From Persicaria tinctoria (taxonomy: Eukaryota; Streptophyta; Magnoliopsida; Caryophyllales; Polygonaceae), in contig JBANSL010000020.1 of assembly GCA_037127255.1 (NCBI GenBank), forward strand, positions 55,775,098 to 55,839,097: DNA of 64,000 nucleotides, read 5' to 3'. Made by a program: the position numbers and the translations under genes. The notes under the pieces were generated by a model. It did not search any database, had not been told where the DNA came from, and was given only the letters and a program-made list of their open reading frames with translations. Below, one piece after another: positions 21,881-32,897 of this stretch (its first letter is position 1; each line of letters begins with the position of its first letter).

Positions 21881-24487
21881 TCGATCTTGACCCCATACTT
21901 GGTTCTTGTTAAGGCATCCGAAAAATAGTTATTCCATAACGACGTACCTTGGTTTGTGTCAATTGGATTCTCTGTGTCCTCCTTTAGGATTGCCATGATC
22001 TCCTCCACCTGGGCCTCCATATCCCTCTTTTCCAGCTCCTCAGGGGTCATATTTCTTACCTTGGGTTCCCCGCAAGTGATGTAGCCAGCTGAGATAGATT
22101 TTACCTCTTCCATTGGACCTGTATGCCTTTCAGTTTTATTAAAGGAATACTCAATTACCTCATCGCTGATGTTGAAAGTGAGCACTCCTTTCCTTACGCT
22201 TATGTTGGCATCCACCGTCGCCAAGAAGGGTCTTCCTAGAATAATTGGACAAGCAGGATCTTCTTGCATATCAACAACTAAGAAATCAGCAGGGACAAAG
22301 AATCTACCTACTTGTACTGGCACATTTTCCACCATGCCTGTTGGAATGACCACTGTGTTATTGGCCATGTAAAGTCTAGCATCCACAGGCTCTAGGGCAC
22401 CTATCTTAATCTTGGACCAAATTGTTAAAGGCATTATACTCACACTAGCTCCAAGAACACATAAAGCATTAATTTTATATGGACCAAATCCAATGGTTAT
22501 AGCAAACTTACCTGGATCTAGCCTCTTCTCCAGTATGTCCAAATGGCTGCATTCCTCTGTAATTTCAGCCATTGATCGCTTTTTGCTCAGAATCTCCTTT
22601 AGGAACTTGACATAAGATGGCATTTCATTGAGACCTTCTGTGAAGGGGATGGTGACGTTGAGCTTCTGAAGCATCTTGATGAAGCGCTGAAATTTCTTTT
22701 CTACTGGGTCCTTTAGAGATTTTGTGGGGAAAGGCAGCTTCTTTTTCTGAGTCGGAGCCAGAACAGATGTCGGAGGTGCTGCAGTTTTCTCGATCTCGGG
22801 TTGCTCTTCCTCGATATCGACCACGTCTTTATCGATCTCGACCACTGTAGTCAACTTCGGGTTGCTGTGTAGTGCAGACGATGGTTTCTGTATTTTCTTC
22901 TCGAGATCGAGCAGACCCTCCTTGAGATCGAGTAAGGTGTTGTCGACGTCGACTTGCTGCTGGTCGACTTGCTGTTCTTCGTTCTGCTGCTTTCCGACTT
23001 CTGGCTCTTGCAGTTGATGGCCGCTTCTGAGTTTTACAGTAGCGATGTGTCCGGTCTTTCCCTTAGGATTTGGTTCTGAAGATCCAGGGAGCGAACCTGA
23101 CTGTCTGGGGATTCCTGCTGCTAGCTGGCCTATCTGTGTATCAACTGATTTCCGCCATATATCAATTTCCCCAAGCCTAGAGTTGACACCTTGCATCTGA
23201 GTGTAGACGGAGCTGAATGACTGCTTAGTTTCTGAATGATTCCTCCGTATTTCCTCCAAGACTGTCTGTATATCATCCCTTTTCTGGTCCCTTTTCGGAT
23301 GTCCTGGAGCTCTGTAGGGCGGGGGGGTTCCTAGGGGCACCTTGGTTCCATTGTGGTTGCTGAAACCTTTGGTCCCCCATGTAGCGATTGGGACCCCCTG
23401 CATAGGCTGCCTCTTCGTGGTGATCTGCCATCCTGACTTGCTCTGTGTGTGGGCACTCAGTAGTGGTGTGCCGCTGCGATCCGCATTCAATGCAAGGCTG
23501 GTTGACAGAAAGATACTTTACTTGCTTAAGAAGCTTCATGTTCTGATCTCTGTAGTACTGCTCCCTTACATCTAGATCAATCTCTTTAGGGGGCTCATAT
23601 AGGGGCATGGATGGTGCTGGCCTGGGGTAGGGGTTCTCTTCATAGGTTGTAGTAGACCCATACTTGTTGTCATAGTTAGTGAGCTTGTCGAGCACTCCCC
23701 ATGCGTCAATTGGTGGCATCGTCAAATACTCATAGCGAGTATACTGGTTGATCCTATCCTTAGTGACTTGGTCAAGAGAGTTGAAGAAGATCTCCTGAAT
23801 GACGTAGGGTGGATGTTCATGAGTAGGGCAAGATCGCAGCAGTTCCTTGTAGCGTTCCCATACCTTTGCCAGCGGTTCCCCAGACTTCTGTTTGAAAGCG
23901 GTGATTTTCTGGCGGAGGAGTGCTGTCTTTGCAGGAGGGAAGAATTTGTTCAGAAACTCTTGCTCTACTTGGTCCCATGTTGTGAGAGATCTTGGTTTCA
24001 GCTCTTCAAGCCACTTCAGTGCAGGTCCAGCGAGAGATCAGCGAAAAGCCTTCATCTTGACATATTCCAAAGTTGTATCTTCAGGAAGAGTACGGCACAT
24101 GTCAGAAAAATTGGTAATATGTTCAAGAGGACACTCATTAAACCTACCAAAAAAGGCATTATTTTTAAGCTCTATAAGAAATTGAGTGCGAATTTCAAAA
24201 GAGTTTTCAAGGATAAGAATCGCCGATTCAGGCACGACGAGAGTTGGGTGCATATAATCCTCTGTCGTGGTCGGGTATTGGGCAAGCTCAACCTCCGCTT
24301 GTTCCCTTGCTGCTTTCTCAGTGGCGATAGCAGCATCTTTAGCGGCCAATTCCCTTGTAAGCCTTGCAATCAGCTGCTCCTGTGTTTCAGCGGCTGCCAT
24401 GGCTCTTTGTAGTTTAGCTCTGATGTGTAGAAGGCGCTCTGGTTCGTCTAAGCCGTCAAACTCAGGTGGTTGACCAGAACGGCGCAT
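21874..24487 (-). pseudogene. gag-pro: Athila-like gag and aspartic protease, minus strand
   Basis: Translation starts MRRSGQPPEFDGLDEPERL at 24487 and runs through an Ala/Gln/Glu-rich coiled-coil-like segment. The gag core follows (MHPTLVVPESAILI, then NNAFFGRFNE). A zinc knuckle CIECGSQRHTTTECPH (C-x2-C-x4-H-x4-C, about 23448-23494) comes next, then an acidic linker (LLDLKEGLLDLEKK). A protease with the flap-side words TGMVENVPVQVG and PIILGRPF ends at 21874. Defects: a TGA near 24037 in place of Trp, a frameshift near 23320 in a G-homopolymer, and the protease active site reads CVLGAS instead of CDLGAS (codon 22456-22458). Gag packages the RNA; without active protease it would not mature. 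Confidence 0.85.
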
Positions 24488-24550
24488 ACACCTGTAAAGT
24501 AACTCAAAGAAAAAGTGAGATCTGACTACCTAAGGCGCGAATGATAGCTT

Positions 24551-24568
24551 CCCCGACAATGGTGCCAA
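24551..24568 (-). other. Primer-binding site (tRNA-Asp type, mutated)
   Basis: On the minus strand, two bases after the 5' LTR, the sequence reads TTGGCACCATTGTCGGGG. The plant tRNA-Asp primer complement is TGGCGCCGTTGCCGGGG, used by Athila elements. The three differences are all G-to-A or C-to-T, as expected from decay of methylated cytosines. Confidence 0.75.
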
Positions 24569-24570
24569 TT

Positions 24571-26601
24571 TGTTGTAAGGGGGGAATCGAGTATGGAATA
24601 TAACAAAATAGATCAAACCAGATTTAGGCCCACGCAAATAATTACAAGACTCCCTCCAATGTAGTAAGAGAAAGTCAGGATCGATCCGCGAGGAAGCGTG
24701 TCAGCGTATCCTAGGTAGATGTAAATCTCACAGAAAAGCAAACAGAAAAGACAGAAACAAAGAAAGACAGAAATAGCAAACAAAGACAGAAAAATAAAAG
24801 CAAGCACAGACGTACTCGATCTCGACTACAACAACTCGAGATCGAGAAAGGACAGTAGAAACAGAAACTAGAAATCGACGACAGTAACTCGACCTAGACC
24901 AGACTCTACTTGAGATCGACAAGGCTCTACTCTATCTCGACTAAAACCTCCTCTAGATCGACCAAAACTCAGAAACTTTAAATTGCAGATTCGAACACAG
25001 ATTCGCAGATTTCGGAAGAAATAAATCAATATATAAAGAACTTCCAAAGCCAGGGTATCAACGCCACAACGATAACCATGCAAAGTAACACATAAAGGCA
25101 TAAAAGATCATGCTTCCCATCAAAATAACTTTCGTTACTAACAAATAGGCATATAGAGGCTTTCGCATAAACCCTAATTGTTACTAACCCTTTTCACATA
25201 ATTAACCCAAGTTGCATTAAGATCACTTTCGCTTCAATAACACAAACAAGGATCACCTTCAACTCTCGCAAAAGAATCATGCTCTTAGGGAAAGAAGACG
25301 AATTGCATAAAAAGATCTGACCTTTACCGCATCACCTCACATGGCCACCGTCGGGCTCACCCCAGCCCCAGAAGTGGGTGGACTACTCGCTCTTCATTAT
25401 CAAGAAAGACATTAAATAACAAAAGAAATTAACTTGCATTGAATTAAATAAAGAAAGCTTACAACCAACAAGACAAATCTGCTTTCGCCTTTCCACCTTG
25501 CTTGCCACAAACTCTCTCTCTACTCCTACTTACTTGAATGGAATTGAATGTGTGATTGAATGAATGAAAAACTAGCTCCTAAGGCTTTATTTATAGCCTT
25601 CTATTCCTTGCTATTCAAGGATAGAATATATCTATCTATATCTAAAAAGCTTAAAAGATAAATAAAAGCACTTTAGGAATTAAATCTATAAAGGGGAAAA
25701 TAAATCTAAAATAGGTAAATATCTTCTTGTTGATAGATCTTGTCTTCCATGGATAGTTGATAGATAGATGTAGGATAGATCTCGGCTTCCTCGATCTCCT
25801 TCGGCTCTAAGGATTCCCACAGCGCGTAGGACTGCCCAAATTGTGTAACGCGGCTTCGGGACGCGGCTCCTCGATCTCGATTAGGGCTCCTCGAGATCGA
25901 CTAGGGTGGTCATCGACTTGGGCTGGCTGGGCTTTTTGGGTAGCTCTTCTCGATCAAGCTCGGATCTTGGCTCCTTGGTCCTCGATCTCGACAACTCAAC
26001 TCGAGATCGAGTAGATCTGGCGTCGAGGATGTGTGGCCTGGTGTGGTCGAGGAACTCTTCCTCGGCATGGACTCGGACTGGCGCATGGTGGTCCTCGATC
26101 TCGACAAGCCTCCTCGAGATCGAGTAGGGTTGGCTCGGCATCTCCGTCTTCGGCTTCTCGACATGGCACAGCTTCATCGACTCCGGACATGGTGTCTAGG
26201 CATTGTCGATCTCGACAAGATGTACTCGAGATCGAGTAGGGTTTCCGGAGTCGGGTTGCCTCTTGCTCAGTTTCTCGATCAGTGCTTAGTTGACATGGCC
26301 TGTGCTCAAACACCTTCGTCGAGGTCGAGTAAACATGGGTTCCTAGCTTGATTCGACTGGTTCCGCTGCTTCTTGGCCTTGGATTTCTGTAGTTGATTTC
26401 TGAGCTTTTCCGACCTTTCTTAGAACTGCTGTAATTTGCTTCGAATTCTGCGAAATTAAACAGAAACTGGTGTAGATTCCATAATTTGGCAAATAAACAT
26501 AAACTACATAGATTATGTACTATCTTAGCCCAAATGCATGAAATGTATGCAGAAATCGATATAAAAGTTATTGTAAAACATGGCAGATTAAGCTCACAAC
26601 A
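24571..26601 (-). repeat. 5' LTR of the gag-only element
   Basis: 2,031 bp, bounded by TGTTGTAAGG and GCTCACAACA on the plus strand. It aligns with the left LTR throughout, with few visible substitutions and one 20-bp deletion near 26325. The transcription start should lie in this LTR on the minus strand. I can see TATA-like words (TATAAATAAAGCC, inverse of 25585-25597) about two-thirds of the way from the left edge, a reasonable candidate. Confidence 0.9.
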
Positions 26602-26606
26602 CATCT

Positions 26607-26942
26607 TTATGTGATTTATAATCTGCACATATGTTTATTGTTGTGGTGATCCCTAACCTTGGAAGTTTGCATCTTTATTTGTTTTATTTTATTATTTTTA
26701 TTCGGCACATATTCTACTCGATATCAAACCACCATTCTCTCTCCATCCCTCGACATCGACCCCTCTATTCTTTGTCGACAGCCACCCTCATCACCTTTTC
26801 CTGCTATCCTTGAACCCCAAAACACACTGAACCTAGAACCGCTGACTTCTCTCCTAAGGACGAACCTGACTCCCCTATACTATAGCGGGGGTCTTGACTA
26901 TAAATTTATTTGGTCGAGAAACCCTCTCGTCAAATTGGCGTC
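26607..26942 (+). repeat. 5' LTR of plus-strand Athila-like element, right part
   Basis: This continues the LTR that stopped at 17676 after removal of the nested element. It ends CTCTCGTCA at 26942, directly followed by the primer-binding site. The same end sequence is found inverted at 49291, where another LTR of the family lies. Joined with 16215-17676 it gives a 1.8-kb LTR bounded by TG and CA. Confidence 0.85.
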
Positions 26943-26945
26943 GTT

Positions 26946-26962
26946 GCCGGGGAAGCAATCAT
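26946..26962 (+). other. Primer-binding site (tRNA-Asp type)
   Basis: TGGCGTCGTTGCCGGGG follows the LTR by three bases. It differs by one base from the expected tRNA-Asp complement. It fixes the orientation of the plus-strand element and the right limit of its 5' LTR. Confidence 0.8.
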
Positions 26963-27025
26963 TCGCGCCTTAGGTAGTTAAATCTCACGTTTGCTTTGAG
27001 TTACTTCGCAGGTATATGCGCCGTT

Positions 27026-29559
27026 CTGGTCAAACACCTGAGTTTGACGCCTTAGTAGACCAGAGCGCCTTATACACGTCCACGCTAAACTGAAAAGAGC
27101 CATGGCGGCCGCAGAAACACAGGAACAGCTGATTGAGAGGCTTCAGAGGGAACTAGCCACCAAGGATACTACTCTCACCGCTGAGAGAGCACGTATTACA
27201 CAGGAAGTTGCGCGAAGGAGGCAATTGGAAGATGAGCTTGCCCAATACCTTACAACTGCAGAGGATTATATGCATCCGACTCTCGTCGTGCCTGAATCGG
27301 CCATTCTAATCCCTGAGAATAACTATGAAATTCGCACTCCTTTCCTTATTGAAATTAAAAATAATGCTTTCTTTGGTAGATTTAATGAATGTCTTCTTCA
27401 ACATATTACCAACTTTACTGATATGTGTCATACTCTTGCTGAAGGTACCACTCTGGAATTCATCTTAATGAAGGCTTTTCGTTGGTCCCTAGCTGGTCCA
27501 GCATTGAAGTGGCTTGAAGGGCTGAAACCACGATCCCTCACGACATGGGCTGAAGTAAAGCAGGAATTTCTCAACAAATTCTTTCCTCCTGCCAAGACAG
27601 CGCTCCTTCGCTAGAAGATTACAACTTTCAAACAAAAACCTGGGGAGCCGCTGGCAAAGGCATGAGAACGATATAAGGATCTACTGCGATCATGCCCTAC
27701 ACATGGACAGAAACCCTGCGTAGTTCAGGAGATCTTCTTCAATTCTCTTGACCTGGCTGCTAAGGATAGGATCAACACATATACTCATTATGAGTATCTG
27801 ACAATGCCGCCAGCTGACGCATGGGCTGCCCTCGACAAGCTGACCAACTACGACAACAAGTATGGGACTCCAATCAACTACGATGAGAATGCCTATGCTA
27901 GGCCAGCCCCATCCATGCTCCTCTATGAGCCTTCTAAGGAGATTGACTCAGATGTCAAGGAGCAATACTACAGAGATCAAAATCGCAAGCTCCTCAAGCA
28001 AGTCAAGTATCTTTCTGTCAACTAGGCCTGCATCAAATGCGGATCACAGCGGCACACCACTACTGAGTGCCCACACACAGAGCAAGTCAGGCTGGCAGAG
28101 TACCACGAAGAGGCAGCTTAAGCAGGGGGTCCTAATCGCTATATGGGGGACCAAAGGTTTCAACAACCACAATGGAACCAATGTGCCCCTAGGAACCCCC
28201 CGCCATATAGAGCTCCAGGACATCCGGAAAGGGACCAGAAGAGGGATGATCTACAGACCATCCTAGAGGAAATGCGGAGGAACCATTCAGACACCAAGCA
28301 GTCCTTCAACTCAGTCAACACTCAGATACAAGGTGTCAACTCTAGGCTTGGGGAGATTGATATATGGCGGAAATCAATGGAGACACAGATTCTAGCTAGC
28401 AGCGGGCGTCCCCAGACAGTCAGGTTCGCTCCCTAGATCATCAAGACAGGACACATCGCTGCTGTAAAACTCAGGAGTGGGCATCAACTACGCGAGCCAG
28501 AGGTTGGAAGGCAGCAGGACGAAAGAGCTGAACACCAAGTTGATATCGACCAGACCTTGGTCAATGTCGAGGAGATGCAACTTGATATCGAGGAAGGCCA
28601 ACTCGACATCGAGAAAAATAGTCGATATCGAGGAACATCTAGTCGATGTCGAGGAGAACCAAGTCGACGTCGAGAAAGCTGCAACACCTCCGACATCTGT
28701 TCTGGCTCCGAACCAGAAAAAGAAGCTTTCTTTCCCAACAAAATCTCCAAAGGACCCAGCAGAGAAGAAATTTCAGCGCTTCATCAAGATGCTTCAGAAG
28801 CTCAATGTCACCATACCCTTCACAGAAGCTCTCAATGAAATGTCATCCTACGTCAAATTCCTCAAGGAGATCCTGAGCAAGAAGCAGTCAATGGCTGAGA
28901 TTACAGAGGAGTGCACCCATATGGACATACTTGAGAAAAGACCAGATCCAGGTAAGTTTGCTATAACCATTGGATTTGGTCAATATAAATTTAATGCTTT
29001 ATGTGATCTTGGAGCTAGTGTGAGTATAATGTCTTTAACAATATGGTTCAAGATTAAGATAGGTGCCCTAGAGCATGTGGATGCCAAGCTTTATATGGCC
29101 AACAACACGGTGGTCATTCCAACAGGCATGGTGGACAATGTGCCAGTGCAAGTAGGTAAGTTCTTTGTCGCTGCTGATTTCTTAGTTATTGATATGGCGG
29201 AGGACCCTGCTTGTCCAATTATTCTAGGAAGGCTCTTCTTGGCGACGGTGGATGCCAACATAAGCGTAAGGAAGGGAGTTCTAACTTTCAACATCAGCGA
29301 TGAGGTAATTGAGTATTCTTTTAATAAAACTAAAAGGCATACAAGTCCTATGGAAGAGGTAAAATCTATATCAGCTGGTTATATTACATGCGGGGAGCCT
29401 AAGGTGAGAAATATGACTCCTGAAGAGCTGGAAAAGAGGGATATGGAAGCCCAGGTGGAGAAGAGCATGACCATCCTAAACGAAGACACAAAGGATCTGC
29501 TCGACATCGACCGAGATAAGTCGACGTCAACTAACTATTTTTCGGATGCCTTGACAAGA
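27026..29559 (+). pseudogene. gag-pro: Athila-like gag and aspartic protease, plus strand, truncated
   Basis: This is a close relative of the minus-strand gag-protease. The frame begins MRRSGQTPEFD at 27026, shifts by one base near 27057, and resumes in AMAAAETQEQL at 27102. It carries stops at 27612, 27663, 28023, 28119 and 28434 where the sister copy has sense codons. The zinc knuckle is near 28030-28080 (ACIKCGSQRHTTTECPH). The heptad linker lies at 28540-28680 with a two-base slip. The protease keeps the active CDLGASVSIM motif (Asp codon 29005-29007). Coding ends abruptly at about 29559, where the minus-strand Tat element begins. No pol follows. Confidence 0.85.
28540..28680 (+). repeat. 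21-nt heptad-coding TCGAtnTCGA boxes in the gag linker
   Basis: Boxes such as TGATATCGA, TCGACATCGA, TCGATATCGA, TCGATGTCGA and TCGACGTCGA recur with an 11-bp gap, a period of 21 nt, encoding VDIEE-type acidic heptads. One gap is only 9 bp (GAAAAATAG, near 28613). This is exactly where the reading frame slips from LDIEE to SRKI-type translation. Confidence 0.85.
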
Positions 29560-32534
29560 TGCAAGACGAGCACATACTTCAATTGACCTGGGGCAGTTGG
29601 AAATGGATCAAGGATGTCCATTCCCTAGACAGAAAACGGGCAAGCTCTTTTCATCATTTTGGTAAGACGATGCGTCAGATTTCCAAACCTTTGGCACGCG
29701 TCACATTTCTGAATATAATCCTGGACATCCTGCTTCATAGTTGGCCAGTAATACCCCAGTCTTGTTGCTTTAGCTACCAAGGCCCTCCATCCCTGGTGAT
29801 GTGCATAGACTCCATCATGCAACTCTTTCATGACAAGGTTTCCTTCTTCTATTGATATACATAGTAAATCCGGGAGGCAGTAACCCCTTTTATAGAGCCT
29901 TCCTTCTCTGATGGTGAAACGAGAGGATTTTGTGATCACCCTCCTAGCCGCGTCTTTATCTCCTCGCAAAATGCCTTTACCCAGATAGTCCGCGAGCGGT
30001 GTTCTCCAGTCTCCTTCCTCTATCCCTTGGAATTGATATACCTCCTGGATAAGCCTGCGACTGTTTATTCTTTCGAGGACAACTTCCTTTCCCACTTCTT
30101 CGGGCATGACTGCCCCCATTCGAGCCAACGCGTATGCCTGCTGGTTGCCATTTATGGAAATCACTGTCAAGCAAAAACTCAAGAACGCTTTTGACAAAGC
30201 TTGCACCTTTCTCTGATAGTCAGGCATTAGCCCGGTCTTGGCCTCATACTCTTCTGTTATCTGTCGTGCCATTACCTCTGAGTCGGTGTAAATCGATACT
30301 TGTCTGGCTCCCTTGATCAAGGCTATTTCTAGGCCCGCGAGCAGGGCTTTATACTCAGCTTCATTGTTCGTGGCTTGAAAATCCAGTTTGTAAGCGTAGT
30401 TATACTGTTGCTCGTCAGGTGCAGTGAGAGTAACCCCAGCCCCGCATCCATCTTTGTTGGCCGCGCCATCTACCTTGAGTGTCCACTCGCTTCTTTCTGT
30501 TTGAACGCTTAGTTCAAAACTTGTTTCACTGATGAAATCGGCTAAAGTCTGAGCCAGTATCGCCCGTCGTGGAGTGTATTCAATTTCAAACTCTGTCAAC
30601 TCAACGGCCCATTTCATCATCCTTCCCGACAAGCATGGGGAGTGAAGAATTTGTCGTAAAGGTAGGTCAGTCATTACTCTGATGATGCGATCCTGGAAGT
30701 AGGGCCTCAACCTTCTTGCCGCGAACACTAGACATAGAATCATTTTTTCCACTGGTTCGTACCGCGTCTCAGCATCTTGTAACACTCGACTGATGTAGTA
30801 TACAGGGTACTTCTGTTCCCGCGTCAAAACCGCGCTGATGGTAATGTTTTTTACTGAAAGGTACAGGTGGAGAGTCTCCTGTTTCTCGGGTTGGTGGAGA
30901 GTGGGGAGTGTTGACAAGAAGGCTTTCAACTCCCCGAACGCTTTCTGTAATTCAGGAGTCCATTTTATCGGACCCTTTTTCTTGAGCAAGGCAAAGAAAG
31001 GTAGCGATTTGTCCGCTAGACATGAGCAAAATCTGCTTAGGTAGTTTACTGCTCCGTTCAGATATTGTAATTCCTTGATCGTCCGTGGTGGCTGGAGATT
31101 CTGGATTGTCACAACCTTTTCAGGATTTACATCAATTCCCCGATGGCTGACCATGAAACCAAGGAACTTTCCAGAATCGACCCCGAAGACACATTTGTCC
31201 GCGTTCAGGTTCAACCCTCCTCTGCGAAGGGAATCGAACGTCTCTTGCAGATCTGTCGCGTGACGCGGTAGAAAAATATCCCCCTGGTTGGTGATAAAAG
31301 TAGTTGCTTTTTTATCTAGTGGGTCCAAGCTTATCTGATTGTACCCAGAATAAGCATCAAGAAAACTGAGGACCTTATTACCCGCAGTTCTATCAACAAG
31401 CTCGTCTATGGATGGTAGGGGGTAACTGTCTTTTGGGTAGGATTTATTAAGATCAGTGAAATCAATGCACATTCTCCATTTTCCATTAGACTTCTTTACC
31501 AGAACCACATTTGAGAGCCAGTCTGAATCTTCAACTTCTTCTATGAACCCTACTTCTAACAGTTTATCGGTTTCTTCTTTTGCCGCGACTGCCTTTTCGG
31601 GGGCCATTTTTCTCTTCTTTTGAACTACAGGCTTCGTTCCTAGACGGATTCTTAAGGTGTGCAAAGCAGTTGTGGACGGGACTCTTAAAAGGTCCCGTGG
31701 AGTCCATGCGAAAACGTCTCTCGATCTTGCTATGATTTCCAAGACTCGATCTCTTTCTTCTGGTTCCAACGCTTGCCCCATATAGACTTTCTCCTCGGGG
31801 TTCTGAAAAGGCGTGTAGACAACCCTTTCGTCCGCGGTTGGTATTTTTGTTTCTGTCAATCTTACTTCAAGCTCAGCTTCCGAGAGCTCTGATGGACCAT
31901 TGTCTCCCACCACAGATTCATATTTTTCACTAATACACATCACCTCTTTCTTCCTCTTGATAGAAGTTAAGTAGCAGCTTCTGCTTTCTGGTTGTTGGCC
32001 ACGAACCTCACCTACTCCTCCTCCTGGTAAAGGAAACTTTCCGACGAAGTGATAGATCGATACAATCATCTGAAATTTGTAGAGCGAGACGCATCCCAAC
32101 AAAGCATTATATACAGTTGGTACTTTTACTACTGTGAATACGACATTCTCCATGCCCCTTTTTGGGGCTGTCCCTACGACTACTCTCAGCTCGATGGTTC
32201 CGGCCACTTGCACTTCTCCCCCTGAGAACGTAATCAACGTGCCGGAGTATGGTTTCAATGACGCCGCGGATATCCCCATCTGAGAGAAAGCCTCCCATAA
32301 TAATATATCAACAGATGAACCGGTGTCAATAAATACTCTTTTGACTATTTTGACAGCAATCTGAGCATGGATGACTAATGGGTCTGAATGCGGCATCCTT
32401 ACTTCCTCAGCGTCTTTTGGCGAAAAAGATATATCTTCATGTTGTGACAGAGAGATCCTTCTGCTTGACGTGGAAGGTGGCCGCCTTCCTTCTCCGGGCC
32501 TTCGAGCTCCTTCCTGGTTAACGGATCTTTGCAT
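29560..32534 (-). pseudogene. pol: Tat-type pol: protease, RT (core deleted), two RNase H, integrase zinc domain
   Basis: A 969-codon frame is open from 32534 to 29625. Domain order: protease (VFIDTGSSVDIL), RT entry (EDSDWLSNVVLVKKSNGKW, CIDFTDLNKSYPKDSYPLP, FLDAYSGYNQI), then a jump from TNQGDIF to LPRHATDLQETF near 31265. The jump removes the segment with PFGL and the YxDD catalytic motif. RNase H 1 follows (YYISRVLQDAETRY, EIEYTPR). RNase H 2 follows (LKVDGAANKDGCGAG, NNEAEYKALLAGL, YTDSEVM). The integrase zinc domain has GVYAHHQGW and CDACQRFG. A TAG at about 29623 replaces a Trp, after which GMDIL continues for about 20 residues to the junction. Confidence 0.85.
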
Positions 32535-32897
32535 AGTGGGTGCATGGTTGTGTCTTCCTCAGCGCCCTCTTCGTCCCCTGCCTCTTCCTCGATTGTAATA
32601 CGGGGGATCTCTGCGCTGATCTTGTTGTCCTAGGTACCGGTTCTGTCGATCGCGGGGGACATCAGGCATGGGGTCACGATCTTCCCAATCAAGTCTTCGA
32701 TTGGGTCGATCTTCCCTCAGTGGTGGAAATCTCAGTTCTTGGTTCCTATGGGGATTCTCTCTTGGATGATAAGACCGCGAATATTCCTCTCTTAAATGAT
32801 ATGACCGCGGGTGGTCGTCTCTCGGATGAGATCTTGGGTTTCTCTCAGAATTCATGTGTATTTCGTCGCGTAGGGGATGAAAATCTCCTGCTTCTGA
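32535..32897 (-). pseudogene. Arg-rich gag-pol linker of the Tat element
   Basis: After the gag stop (TAG at 32898-32900) the same frame continues as an Arg/Asp/His-rich stretch with repeated PR(E/D)-type words (HPRDDHPRSYHLREEYSRS) and an RGRGRGR tail. It then shifts frame near 32545 into pol. Such low-complexity basic linkers are usual between gag and protease in Tat elements. The stop may be a recent mutation, because the frame stays open beyond it. Confidence 0.65.

Larger units (their letters stand above)
17677..26601 (-). mobile_element. Complete gag-only Athila-like LTR element (TR-GAG type), minus strand
   Basis: Two LTRs (17677-19727 and 24571-26601) bound a 4.8-kb interior. The 5-bp target duplication CATCT is perfect (17672-17676 and 26602-26606), so this is a whole insertion. 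Read on the minus strand the order is 5' LTR, primer site, gag with zinc knuckle, protease, a short integrase-tail remnant, a 1.5-kb non-coding region, polypurine tract and 3' LTR. Reverse transcriptase, RNase H and the integrase core are missing. It must have moved with enzymes from a related element. The two LTRs look nearly identical apart from one 20-bp indel, so the insertion is recent compared with its host element. Confidence 0.9.
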
